Assembly: GCA_051453625.1 (NCBI GenBank) | Contig: JBOZIK010000001.1 | Span: forward strand, 173,940,721 to 174,004,720 | Source of the DNA: Welwitschia mirabilis | Taxonomy: Eukaryota > Gnetophyta > Gnetopsida > Welwitschiales | DNA: 64,000 nucleotides | Reading direction: 5' to 3' | In this document: one piece after another, positions 9,601-21,429 of the stretch | Layout: each line of letters opens with the position of its first letter | How positions within the stretch are numbered: position 1 is the first letter of the stretch | Notes under the pieces: generated by a model | Databases searched by the model: none | The model's input: the letters and a program-made list of their open reading frames with translations, nothing else | What the model was told of the DNA's origin: nothing | Position numbers and translations under genes: made by a program

Positions 9601-12600
9601 ATAAACTCATTTTAAGACATGTTCTAATATATTTGATGGTTTTAAAAAGTTCTAACTCATTTTCTTGAGTTTCTTTCTTAGGTTTGTATATCTTCTTTCC
9701 TTCTTCCCGTTAAAATGTAATGAAGGAGTTAGGTGTTGCTTTAATAAAATAAACAATCATACATTGGTTTTTGATAAATTGCTTGTTGATTTGTAATCTA
9801 TGTTTTATATTACATATCTTTTATTAGTCATGTAAAACCTAATTAAGTGCTACCTTCCAAGTCAAATACATTAAAATTTAGTGAAAATATTATTAATATC
9901 AAATGTTTTGGTAGATTAATTTTAATAATTATGATTTCAAAATACTATATTTTATTTCTGAGTTGATGTATTATTAATATAGAATGCAATAATTATTTTG
10001 AATGACTCATACATATTTGTTTTATATTATCTTGAATAGTGAACTTTTCAAAAGATCTTATTTTTGCATAATAATTACAAAAGTTAGTTTTGACTGATTT
10101 AACTCTCTTTATCATTTGTTTAAGTTATAAATGATATTTAGAGTAGTGTTGAATGTTTATCAAAGATTATTTTTGTCTTAATTTTTTTCTTTTCATATCT
10201 CATGAAATTAAGAGTTTTACACATTGAAATTCTTAAACTTTATTTTACATTATGTGCTGTAGTTACATGAATTTCACTTGTAGTTATTACTAATGAATAG
10301 TTGTTTTATCATGTGAAGTAATAGATTGATAAGATAATGTGCAATATTTTTCTTAAGATTATATACCATGATTGTCAGTTTGGTACTCATGTGCTTCTAT
10401 TAATATGAAATTTGATCTAGGAGGTTTATTTATGTTTTATTTTGAATTTCTCATACTTTATTTCTTTTTCCTAAGTTAAATTATTATGTTATGTATACAA
10501 TTATTCTTGTGAAGGCTTAGAGTGTAATTTCCTAATTTTAAAGTTTAAGTGTTTCCTTCAATTAGATTGCAAATCACTTGCTTTTGGTCTAAGATGAATG
10601 AAATCTTCATAGGTTTAGACCTATGTTGCCTTCACGTAGGCTTTCTAAACTTCACTAAAATAGTTTTTCCTAATAATATATCAATTTATTTTAAGAAATT
10701 ATATAGAAAAAAATGTGCATTCTTAAAGTACTAAATTAGCCATATCAAAGTAACATGTTTCTAACTCATCCTTTAAAATTATGTTTTTCAAAATTTCATG
10801 ATAAAATTTCTAAAAAAAAAAGTTAGCATTTTGGTTAAAGAGATGATGATAACAACCATTTGATTTAAAGGCTTTAATAAAATGTTTAAATAACTGAGAA
10901 TGACATGAGGATTAAAGTTTAAATTTTTATTAAATTCAAGTGTGTATAATTGAGGGATAAATAAAACCTCTCTTAAGAAACTTAATAAATTCTTCATAAG
11001 TGGTACCTTAAATGTTAAGCTAAGAAATCCTATTATGGATATTATTAGTTTTAAAAAAGTAGATTTATTATGAGTTTAAATAATTATTTATTTCTAAAAC
11101 CTTCTTATATAGATGATGATTATAGTAATAAAAATCAATGACATATGACATTGAATGTTTCAACAGACTTTTCTTACTTTAATAGTTATCTGTTTACTAA
11201 CATGTCTAGAATGATTTCACATATGATACATATTATAAATTCAATATGAAATTCATCTATTAATTCCACTTGTATGAGGGCTTTACATTTGGCAAATTGT
11301 GTAAATTATCTTTTTAACTAAAAATAGTATGCATTTCTCTCTAATCCAAAAAGAAAAGAAGGATTTTTCTTGATTTAATGTATGAAGTAAATATATAAAC
11401 AATTTGTGTAATGATTTAATAACAAGATATTACTATATATTTTAATAATTCTAGCAAGAGATGAAAAAAGTAAAATCTATTAAGAATTTACAAATATAAT
11501 CATGTTCTCATTAAAAATTTACCAATCATTTAAAAACTTCTTAAGAAGAATATTGAGGTTACTAAAGGCTACTGATAATAAAAAATTTATTATTTAAATT
11601 AAGGTTAAGAACTTCTTTCTAAGAAATCCATTAAAAATAAGAAGGTATAGTCTTATCAAATAAATTCTCTATCATATTAAAAAATCCACATAGACTCCAT
11701 AACATAACATTTTTAGAATCTCTATTTATATCATAAATGGAGAATAAGCATCTTGGTACATTTGCTTTAAGAATTATAGCCATTCTAAACTACTTCAAAT
11801 GTCAATGTAAATGAATAATGATAAAATAACTATCTCTATCAGTACCATATTTTATAGTAAATTTAACAGCATATCTAATGAATAACTTTCTAATAAAATT
11901 CTTTTATTCTTTTAAGATTTTTACCTTTTACAAAAAATAAAATTAGAAAATAAGAAATGTTGCTAAATGAATTATCCAATGCTTCTTCTCTAAAGGCTAT
12001 CTATAAGCTCTAGGACATTCTAAACATATATAAACATAGAAACATGAAATATGAAGTAGAAGGCCCCTAATCTATTAGGAAATCAACCATTAGATTTCAA
12101 TTNNNNNNNNNNNNNNNNNNNNNNNNNNNNNNNNNNNNNNNNNNNNNNNNNNNNNNNNNNNNNNNNNNNNNNNNNNNNNNNNNNNNNNNNNNNNNNNNNN
12201 NNTAAAAATGGTATGCATTTCTCTCTAATCCAAAAAGAAAAAAGAATGATTTTTCTTGATTTAATGTATGAAGTAAATATATAAACAAATGGTGTAATGA
12301 TTTAATAATAAGATATTACTATATATTTTAATAATTCTAGCAAGAGATGAAAAAAGTAAAATCTATTAAGAATTTAAGAATATAATCATGTTCTCATTAA
12401 AAATTTAACCAATCATTAAAAACTTCTTAAGAAGAATATTGAGGCTACTAAAGGCTATTGATAATAAAAAATTTATTATTTAAATTAAGGCTAAGAACTT
12501 CTTTCTAAGAAATCCATTAAAAATAAGAAGGTATAGTCTTATCAAATAAATTCTGTATCATATTAAAAAAGCCACATAGACTTCATAACATAGCATTTTT

Positions 12601-12949
12601 AGAATCTCTATTTAGATCATAAATGAAGAATAAGCATCTTGGTACATTTGCTTTAAGAATTATAACCATTATAAACTACTTCAAATGTCAATGTAAATGA
12701 TGAATGATAAAATAACTATCTCTATCAGTACCATATTTTATAGTAAATTTAACAGTATATCTAATGAATAACTTTCTAATAAAATTCTTTTATTCTTTTA
12801 AGATTTTTACCTTTTACAAAAAATAAAATCAGAAAATAAGGAATGTTGCTAAATGAATTATCCAATGCTTCTTCTCTAAAGGCTATCTATAAGCTCTGGG
12901 ACATTCTAAACATATATAAACATAGGAACATGAAACATAAAGTAGAAGA
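6634..12949. other. Long A+T-rich, CpG-poor region with no recognisable gene
   Basis: Stops are dense in all frames. The few open frames of 60-90 codons (for example plus 8355-8630) follow pyrimidine-rich composition and show no family motifs. It is probably very old transposon or intron-like debris. Part of it, 11321-12102, is repeated after the gap at 12103 (separate entry). Confidence 0.6.
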
Positions 12950-12987
12950 CCCCTAAACTATTAGGAAATCAACCATTAGGTTTCAAT
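11321..12987. repeat. Contig-overlap duplication around the 100-N gap at 12103-12202
   Basis: About 782 bases ending at the gap (11321-12102) recur with a few percent differences immediately after it (12203-12987). Copy 1 stops exactly at the gap and copy 2 starts exactly at its other side, as expected for two unmerged overlapping contig ends. Confidence 0.88.
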
Positions 12988-13040
12988 TAAGGTTCCCCAC
13001 CCTATTAGGTAAGTCAACCATTAGATTGCAACTAAGATCC
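12950..13040. repeat. Two-copy tandem repeat of about 45 bp
   Basis: Units start at 12950 and 12995. Both carry CCCC, then CTATTAGG, then TCAACCATTAG and a CAA(T/C)TAAG end. A TATAAAA-like string follows at about 13050. It may be part of a degenerate LTR, but no partner LTR was found. Confidence 0.55.
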
Positions 13041-13198
13041 TTATAAAACCTGAAACTAATTAGAGTTTTGAACCTTATTTTTAAGGAATTCTTTGATAAG
13101 ACTAGTTCTTCCATTAATAAACTTAGTTTTGTTTAGAAGTTTATGTATACTTAATAATTTTCAAGGTTTCACCATTTTGATATCTTTTACACTTGATC

Positions 13199-13205
<7 letters not shown>

Positions 13206-13245
<40 letters not shown>
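13206..13245. repeat. (CT)n microsatellite, about 20 units
   Basis: An uninterrupted CT dinucleotide run of about 40 bases in otherwise A+T-rich DNA. Confidence 0.95.
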
Positions 13246-13246
<1 letters not shown>

Positions 13247-14039
13247 GGTATCATTTGAAATAGAAGCATGTGAATTCTGTTGAAGTAAGAATTTCTTAAA
13301 TAAATAAGAATTAACTTTATTTCATTATTAGATGAATAAGATTGAATATATTCATTTTTTAATATTATATAATACTTACCAAAAGATGAAGTATTTTGAT
13401 TGAAAATAACCCTAAAGTAGAATAGATTTTACCTTTATTCTTATAAAGTTCATCAATAGAATTATTTCATTACAAGAGTGAATAATAGTTAAATAGATTG
13501 CCTTTTTTATGGCAATAGTAGTAGGAAGCTTGAAGATTATAAATAACCTAGCATTAACAGATAAGAAGCCTAGCTATAAGGGATAAAATGTTCTTTTAAT
13601 TATTCAAATGTATGTTCATAAAGTATCTTATTCTATGTTCGACTAAGAAAGAAAAGTCTTGAATTTCAATAATTGATTTAAGTAGCTTAACAATCTTAGA
13701 CTTAATTTCTTATAAAAGAATAGGTAAATCTAGCAATTTTACCTACTAAGTCATATGATAGTGCCTTAAAGAATTAACATCAAAATTTAGTTTTCATTAT
13801 TAAATTATCAAGTAACACAATGATGAACAAAAGCACATAAGAAAATAGATTATTCTACCATAAAGATTTTGAATAACTCAAGCAATAAAAATTTTGAGAA
13901 AAATATTTTGCATGTGAAATTATAATATTATAACACAATAAAATAAAATTAATATCTTCCAAAAAAATGTTAATTTTGGAACATAACTAAACATATGTAA
14001 GAAAGAAAAGAGCTTTTCATTATTGATAGAGGCTTTGCT
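13246..14039. other. A+T-rich interval, nothing recognised
   Basis: No open frame, RNA gene or repeat terminus could be supported between the CT microsatellite and the LINE remnant. Confidence 0.5.
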
Positions 14040-16960
14040 ATGGTTCAATGGATTTGGAACATAGGAGGGAGCTAGGTCTTAGCAGACTTCATATCAGTGG
14101 GGGTGGTTTTAGTTCTTGGTTACTTTGCAGAATTTTTTTGATACCTCTATTTTGATCCACTTTATGATTTATGGAGGGGCTTATTCACTAAAATGGAGAA
14201 AAATCAATTCTCTAGGGAAAGAAAAACCATAGTTTTAGATATTAATAAAGGTACTTGCTCTAAGATTAAGAAGAAATTCTAGTATAGTTTAATCTATAAG
14301 TTGTTTCATCTGGCCCAAGACCTAGGCTAGATCATATCAGAGAATGGATAGCAACTAAATGAATGGGATTTGATAAAGTCAAAGTTATTACTATGACAAA
14401 AGGATTAGTGCTTTTCTAGTTAGATAATGACTAAGACTGGAATGAGATAATCACAAGAGAATCTTGGTTCTTTGGGGTGAGGGAACTCACTCTAACCAAA
14501 TGGATAGTAAGAGTACAATTGAACCTAAACTTTTTTAGGAAGTTCTCTATATGAATCTGCATCTATAAGTTTCCCTTAGAGTTTTGAAATGAAGATCTTT
14601 TAAGAAAATTGCATCCTAGTTTGGTGAACTAATCAAGCTTGATAGAATTACCATTAAATAGATGAAATTATTCCTGACTAAATTCTATGCGTGGATGAGT
14701 CTGGAGGATACAAAGGAGATACAATCCATAAAATTCAGATATAATCCATAAAATTCAGATCCAAATGAAGCATATGTGACCTTAAAGTTACCTATGATAA
14801 CTACCAAGTTCCATATAATATCTGCAAGGATATAGGATAAATCTTGGGGAGATGTGTTTCTACTAAAAAAGATGCTCCCATTGTGGTAGAATGGGTTATG
14901 TAAGAGAAGAATGCAGGAAAAGATTAGTTAACATTAAGGAAAAATAAAAGGAAACATATTCTTTTTATGGGAAAAGCTAATATAATCAAAGTATATGTTA
15001 GCATATATAGAGGAAGGAAAACTCAGTGAAAAGTACTATGGTTTCCTCTAAGGAAACCAAGAAAAGCAAGGAGAATAAGGTAAAGCAGAGGAAGTACAAC
15101 CCTTTCTAACCTCTTATGGAAGAAGAGGATTCTTAGCAACCTCAAAATCCATGAAATATAGATGAGATTAATGATGTGGATGTTTAAATGAAGGAAGCCC
15201 TAGTAATAGAACCCTCTAAGAAAGGAAAATGATAGATAATGTGGTCAGTAGCTTCCAAGCTACCATTGAAGATACACTGAAAAAAGGTCACTCACCTAGA
15301 AAGGGGCAAAAACAAATCCAATGNNNNNNNNNNNNNNNNNNNNNNNNNNNNNNNNNNNNNNNNNNNNNNNNNNNNNNNNNNNNNNNNNNNNNNNNNNNNN
15401 NNNNNNNNNNNNNNNNNNNNNNNTTTATGGGAAAAGCTAATATAATCAGAGTATATGTTAGCATATATAAAGGAAGGAAAATTCAGTGAAAAGTACTATT
15501 GTTTCCTCTAAGGAAACCAAGAAAAGAAAGGAGAATAAGGTAAACCAGAGGAAGTACAACCTTTTTTAACCTCTTATGGAAGAAGAGGTCTCTTAGCAAC
15601 CTCAAAATCCAATAACTATAGATGAGATTAATGATGTGGATGTTTAAATGAAGGAAGACCTAGTAATAGAACCCTCTAAGAAAGGAAAATGATAGATAAT
15701 GTGGTTAGTAGCTTCCAAGCTACCATTGAAGATATACTAAAAAAAGGTCAAGCACCTAGAAAGGGGCAAAAATAGATCCAATGAATTGTCTTTCATGAAA
15801 TTGCATGGGATTAGGCTTCTTCTATAAGAAAAAGATAATAATAAATCTCATTAGTTAATTTAATATTGATTTAGTCTATTGATAGGAAACAAAAATGAAA
15901 AATGGTATGAAAATAGAGAATCTAGGCCAATAGTGAAATTTTTTTACCTTTGCAACCTAAGGAACCTCAGGAGGCCTCATGATTTTCATGAAAAAGGAGG
16001 CAGAGTTAGTTCATAACAATAAGAACCATATCACTATATTTCTTAAGGAAGAAGATTAGACTATAAAAAAAATCTGTAGTCCTAAAAATAATCAAGATAA
16101 AGCTTCTACCTTAGAGGAATTACAATGGAATGTGAAAGATAAGTATATATGGCTCATTAAGGAGGACTTTAATCAATATCTATACTATTGGGAGAAATCA
16201 AGGGATGATAACTAGAATTATAAAGGATTTTTAATCCTAAAAAACTTTATGATATAGAATACACTTGCAAATGTTTATATTACTCGGTGCAAATACACCT
16301 AGCCTAATAGAAGGATAGGCAATAATTTGATCATGTGCAAGATCAATAGAATTCTCATTGGAAAGGACTTAGTTAAGATCCTAATCAAAGCCTATGGGCT
16401 GAATAGAATAGCTTTAAATCACCATCCTATTAGACTTAGAGTGGAGAAAATAGCACCTCGAAAGATTCCATTTCATATGAAATTGTATTGGATTAATTGT
16501 ATAAAAACCAAAATTTTAATGAAAAAATCTAAGCCCAATATGATGGGATGCAACTCTTAACCTTCCTTTACAGAGGCCTTAATACCTTAGAAGCCCATAT
16601 AAAGAATTACAGAAGAAAACACAAAGAAAGATTTAAATCCAAAGTGGATCTTGAGAAAGAAATCTAGAGAACTTAAGCTAAGCAAGAAGAGGAAGGAGAC
16701 TAAGATAGACTTTACTATAGGGAAAATTAGTTCCTCTTAAAACTCTAAAAAATTAAATGCTAATGAGGAAAATTATTAAAAAGAATGGTCAAGGATAAAA
16801 TAACTTAAAAAGAAAGACAATCATACTAGGTTTTTCTTTCAGCAAGCCAATCAACACAAAGCAGACAATAGGATTAGAACGTTTACCATCAGAGGCCACA
16901 TAACTGAAAATGAACAAGAAATAACTAATGAAATGTAGGATCACATTATAAAACTTAATC
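14040..16960 (+). mobile_element. Plant L1-type LINE, decayed, 3' part missing
   Basis: ORF1 is visible at about 14240-14930. It has a DUF4283-like domain (WFFGVRELTLTKW, then W..I.KFPLEFWNEDLL.K, LG.LIKLDRITI), followed by a degenerate Cys/Gly zinc-knuckle stretch near 14830. ORF2 starts at about 15780 with the endonuclease N-terminus MNCLS-stop-NCMGLG, where the conserved Trp of the WNCRGLG motif is a TGA. Further on come YT.PNRRIGNNLIMCK and RILIGKDL (about 16290-16370), LNHHPIRLRVEKIAPRKIPF (about 16420-16470), and the linker before RT: K..NHTRFFFQQANQHKADN and RIRTFTIRGHITENEQEI (about 16800-16925). Homology ends near 16960, before the RT domain. There are many in-frame stops. A 100-N gap with overlap duplication sits between ORF1 and ORF2. 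Confidence 0.8.
14965..15783. repeat. Contig-overlap duplication around the 100-N gap at 15324-15423
   Basis: Bases 14965-15323 recur at 15424-15783 with a few percent differences, each copy ending exactly at the gap. The end of LINE ORF1 is thus represented twice, and ORF2 continues only after the second copy. Confidence 0.88.
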
Positions 16961-17459
16961 TCTATGCTATAATCATTTTCTTAATTGATTTTAATAAATT
17001 GATCTAATCTAATTATATAACCATGCATTAAACTGTATAAAAATAAACTTCACTAGAAGTAACAACATTGTATCATAATCAACATTATTGTAGTTGTGAG
17101 CAACAATTTAGCGCACCCCATGTAATAAAATAATTATATGTTAGAACTCTTAAAGATCAACCATTAAGAAACAATAAAATTGAAATGTCATACATTTCAC
17201 TATAGTCACTTTTAATTATAGCAATCTAATCATTCAACAAAAAGAGACCTAATTTCACAAAATATTATAATAAGTGATTATCTACTAATATAAACATATT
17301 ATTACAAAATTTAAATACTACTATTTAAACATCTTGCATACTAATCAAGACATGATCAAAGAAAATGTTATAAGAAAGAAGTGCTTTCCACAAAACTTAA
17401 ACATAACTAAGAAAGTAAATTCTATATTTTTTTGTTCATCTTTAAATTCCTTCTATGAG
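16961..17459. other. A+T-rich interval, nothing recognised
   Basis: LINE homology stops at about 16960 and no RT motifs follow. It is either a deletion junction or an insertion of unrelated decayed DNA. Confidence 0.5.
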
Positions 17460-19080
17460 GTTGTCTAGGCACTGTTGGCTCCTTCATTAGTTCTTGAATA
17501 CTAAGTTTCTATATAATGATCACTAGGATCATGTTTTATTGTTTAAGTGCATTTTTAACCTACCTCACTTCTTTAGCTAAGTCATACTTGACTTGTTTTA
17601 ATCCCTCTGCAAGATAGTTTAATTTGGTAGATAGTCATTCCCATTATTTTTTTAAGTTGTTAGTGCTATTAGAATTTCCTAAGTTCATTTCTAAAACTAT
17701 TCTTATTTGAGCATGTTTTCTTAATTTATCTTAGGCATTAGTTTTAAGCCTAAAGGAATTAAGTAGATTCTTATCAAGTATTATTAATTTAATTTTTATT
17801 CTTACTTCACTAAAAGGAACATTCTGATCTTTGAATATTTGATTTAATAAACATGGAAAGGGTAGTTTACCTTATTTCTTTGACAATAAAGATCATTTGA
17901 TTTTAGTGAAAATAAATTAAGAAAGGTTCACTGCTCTTTTTACTTGGATGTTTATAAAGAATTTAATATAATAAATCATGATAGAAAAATGATGGTATAC
18001 TTCCAAAATGTTTCTTAGTAAGCCTTGCAAAATCATTATTAATACAGGGGTAAAAACATTCCATTTGAATCCTCGTATTCTAATTATTTCCTCTTTTTTA
18101 ATAATCTTAGTTCTCTTAGTTCTTTAATTACTCTAGTATCATTTCATAATGAATAATCCTTCTTAACTAATAGTACTACTTTAGGTAAGCCAGAAACATG
18201 AGAAATAGTTTAAGGTAAGATAAATACCTTTACCAATTACAATGTATTGAATCACTACTTATTTATTTAATTTTTTATTCATTTATTCATAGAGTTCCAT
18301 ATTCACATAAAACTATCTTACCTTTGAAAAAATAAAGCTATCTCTATCCTTAAGAACATATGCCCAATTCATTTTGATGAGTTCGTAGAAGGCTTTATCC
18401 CATAAGTTTTGGAATTTTAGCATTAAATCTACTTCTTCAACAAAGCCCCAATTATGAATCTCTATTAATCACTATTATTATTATTCATGCAATTGAAACT
18501 ATGGTTGATGCTAGTACTCTATTCCTATGACTTAACTTTGGGACTCCTCTATGACTTCTCTGATTTTACTCATGTGTTCATGAAAGATATCAAGGGATAA
18601 AAATTTTGCTATGCATTCTAGTTGTAGTTCTTTTATTTGTTCATTATCTTTGACTTTCGTTTTTTTAGAAATCTATGCTTGTTCTAACATTTCTTGCAAC
18701 TTTTTTTAAACTATTTTTAATTTAACTAAGATTAGTATACTAGTGTTTTCCTTTATCTTACTTTAGCTACCTGAGCTTTAATCTTTATTATCTTAGAACT
18801 CTTATTGGCTTTCACTTGCTTTAAAGCCTTCTGATGGATAGAGGCTTCTTTCATTCATGCTTTTAGCCTCTCTGCAATTGTGGTTTCTATAGTTTTCTTT
18901 ATTGGAGAGTGTGTTTTTGATTCTGTCTTATAATTCTACTATTCACTAATTGTCTAGACTGTGGAGTAGAGGGCTCTTCACCTAAGGCATTATTTCCTTG
19001 TTAACCCTTCATTCTAGATTCTATCTATTCTTCCATTCCATTAGTTGCTACTGGCATTTCCATTTGTAAACCTATGAACT
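17460..19080 (-). pseudogene. Unrecognised decayed reading frame
   Basis: The minus strand shows a clearly protein-like but broken frame. At about 18450-18310 it reads IHNWGFVEEVDLMLKF, LWDKAFYELIKMNWAYVLKD and RDSFIFSKV. At about 18300-18180 it reads VVIQYIVIGKGIYLTLNYFS and CFWL. Further left are CFYPCINNDFAR and HFGSIPSFFYHDLL. Clustered Trp and aromatic residues and nearly all-TAA/TAG interruptions suggest one old coding sequence of several hundred codons rather than chance. I do not recognise the family; a retrotransposon gag or another transposon protein is possible. No termini were found. Confidence 0.45.
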
Positions 19081-20457
19081 ATTTTTAAGATAATCTTTCA
19101 TAGAAACTTAAAATCATATATAAAAGAAGAAAATGCTAAATAAAATCTAGGTGCAAGTGTAATAAAGATAGAATATGCATAATAAAAATGAAAAAAATAA
19201 CAGATGAACTTAGACAAAAGAGAAATAGAAGATGTGAAAGAATAGAAATGAAATCTAGCACATAGAAGAGAATTCTGTTCTTACTTAAAACATTCTTACT
19301 TCTAGAAATGTAAATGTAAAAAGAAAGAAAAATTGCTAATTATGTGTTTACAAAATCTTATGATGTACTTGCTCATAACAGTGAAAACAACACTGAGATA
19401 AGCAATGGAAGGGTTACTTACTTAGGATGTAAACACTTTACTTATGAAAACGTAAAAATAGTTTTCTATTTTTAAATTGATTTGTAATACTAAAACATGT
19501 AATATTATAATTACTTATAGGTATTAAAAAAATAAATATTTTCTCCCATTATTTAAGAGTTCATGATGTGGTAGTGCTGACTAATCAATAAACAATATAT
19601 GTACAACCTTTATTTTGAAAAATATGTAACCAATTGCAAACATATTAGCATTTAAGAAAACTTAAAATAAACTTTGTATCATACAAAGTCAATGTATCTA
19701 TCTTTTCTTATACTAAAAATTAATTGACATCCTAAAAAGTAACTTATGAAGTGAAATCTACTACTACTATGAGAGAATATGGTATATTAGTTAAATGAAT
19801 GATCAATAATAATAGTCATATTATACTCAATAAATGATTAGAAATCAAATAATAAGACTTGTATTATGTTGAAGAGATTAGAACATGTTCAACCCATTAG
19901 AATATTGCTTTAAATAGCCCGTAAGAAGGTATCTGAAATGATAGTTATAATTAATTAATATACAACAAGTAGAATGATGAAAATAGGGGCCATTAAAATT
20001 TATAGATTTAAGTAAGGTTAAATAGTAATTTTAACTTCTTGATAACTTAGATTAACATTTTTAAGTCTGGCACATCTCGAAAATAGATATATTCCTTAGA
20101 TAGGGCAATGGATGTTTAGCTTGTTATGCTCCTAATTGTTGATACAACATTAGTTTGGATCCTAAAATCCCTCATTATCGAGTTTTAAGTAATAAAAATG
20201 ACATTTATAAATGCTAAATTGCTAGGATCTATCAAATAATTCAACACCAGAAATTTGGATAGTAGTTCTACAAAATTCAAAGTATCATGTTAATGTTGAA
20301 AAATATTGATCATGAACTGAGAACATGTAATGCATTATCTTTTTTTTGAACTTGAACACTTTGATATTATGGCCCTTTTTATATTCTTATTCTTGTTGTA
20401 TTAATTTAAAAAGGAATCAATTCTCATGTATAGACATTATGTACATTATCTACATTA
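19081..20457. other. A+T-rich interval, nothing recognised
   Basis: No supported gene or repeat terminus. A G-rich tract follows at 20462. Confidence 0.5.
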
Positions 20458-20461
20458 AAAA

Positions 20462-20483
20462 GGGAGGGGAGGAGGGGGAGGGG
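20462..20483 (+). other. G-rich tract with quadruplex potential
   Basis: A 22-base purine run contains G-runs of 3, 4, 2, 5 and 4, separated by single A residues. Four runs of at least three G meet the usual quadruplex pattern. It is isolated in very A+T-rich DNA. Confidence 0.75.
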
Positions 20484-20619
20484 ATTAGATGATAACAAAT
20501 GGTGGATCTAATGGTTTATGTCTTGATTATTCAAAGATGCTACCTCTATTAAATTTAGAGATTGCTTAGCAATATCTTGAGGATAATAAGACTTTAGTCA
20601 TTAACCATTCAATATAAGA

Positions 20620-21420
20620 ATATCATTTCATTTTAGGTTTGCAACTGAAACTTATTCACTAGTGTGTTTTTTTATGACCTTATAAGGGATTTACTACCTT
20701 GATACCCATCGGTTGTGAATATTACTTAGTTAAGATTCAAAGAGAAGAATAGTATTCCTTATTTAAGTGATTTCCTTCTATTATTATTATCATGGTACGT
20801 TTTCATTTGTGCCTTAACAATGAGTTGATGATGAAATGCTTAAGTTCTTTTTTCATCTAATTCATATAGCTATTCTAGACTTTTATTAAAATTCTAATGC
20901 TCAACAGTAAGATTCTAAGTCATTAGAGCTTTAGAAAATTTATGATCCAGACTTACTAGTAAAAACATTACTTTCTATAGATGAGCTCATATGGGATGAT
21001 ACCTAATGCAATCTCAATAATGTGATAGGTCCATACTACCTCATCCAATTTAATGCTATAGTTTATTTTATGAACATTGATCATTTTTTGTAACATTTTT
21101 TTCAATTCTTAATTAGTTCTTTCTATTAATCCATTCATTTGTAGGTGGCATGAATTTGTTATTCAATGTTGAATACCATTTTCTACAAGCATTTTTTTAA
21201 TAATACTATTCACAAAATATGTCCTTTAATCAGAAAGTAAGAATCTATGGGACCCAAACCTATCCATAATATTAGTTTTTAAAAATTTTCAAATAGGTTT
21301 GACATCATTAAAGATTGTGGTTCTATCTTCAACCCATTTAATCATGTAATCTACAACTATCAAAATATATTACTTTGAGGATTAGTAAGCAAATAAAATA
21401 AATACCCTAGATATAATGTT
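20620..21420 (-). pseudogene. Ty3/gypsy integrase, decayed
   Basis: Minus strand, from about 21380: YILIVVDYMIKWVEDRTTIF is the start of the integrase core with its first catalytic Asp. Then come F.KTNIMDRFGS and LLSD, where the second Asp is followed by a stop, and YFVNSIIKKMLVENGIQH. Next are HLQMNGLIERTN (catalytic Glu, about 21160), ELKKML and IKLDEVVWTYH..E.ALG..P. The order matches Ty3/gypsy and not copia integrases, by the HPQxNGxxER-type motif. Stops interrupt it at several points. The C-terminal tail runs to about 20640. Confidence 0.72.
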
Positions 21421-21429
21421 TCAAATTTA

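Noticed and set aside
11321-12987. Apparent tandem duplication of about 780 bases, and the similar ones at other 100-N gaps
   Set aside because: Copies begin and end exactly at the gap, so contig overlap is the simpler explanation than segmental duplication.
13246-13270. GGTATCATTTGAAATAG after the CT run as a copia primer binding site
   Set aside because: Only a partial match to TGGTATCAGAGC, with no LTR pair or coding remnant to support it.
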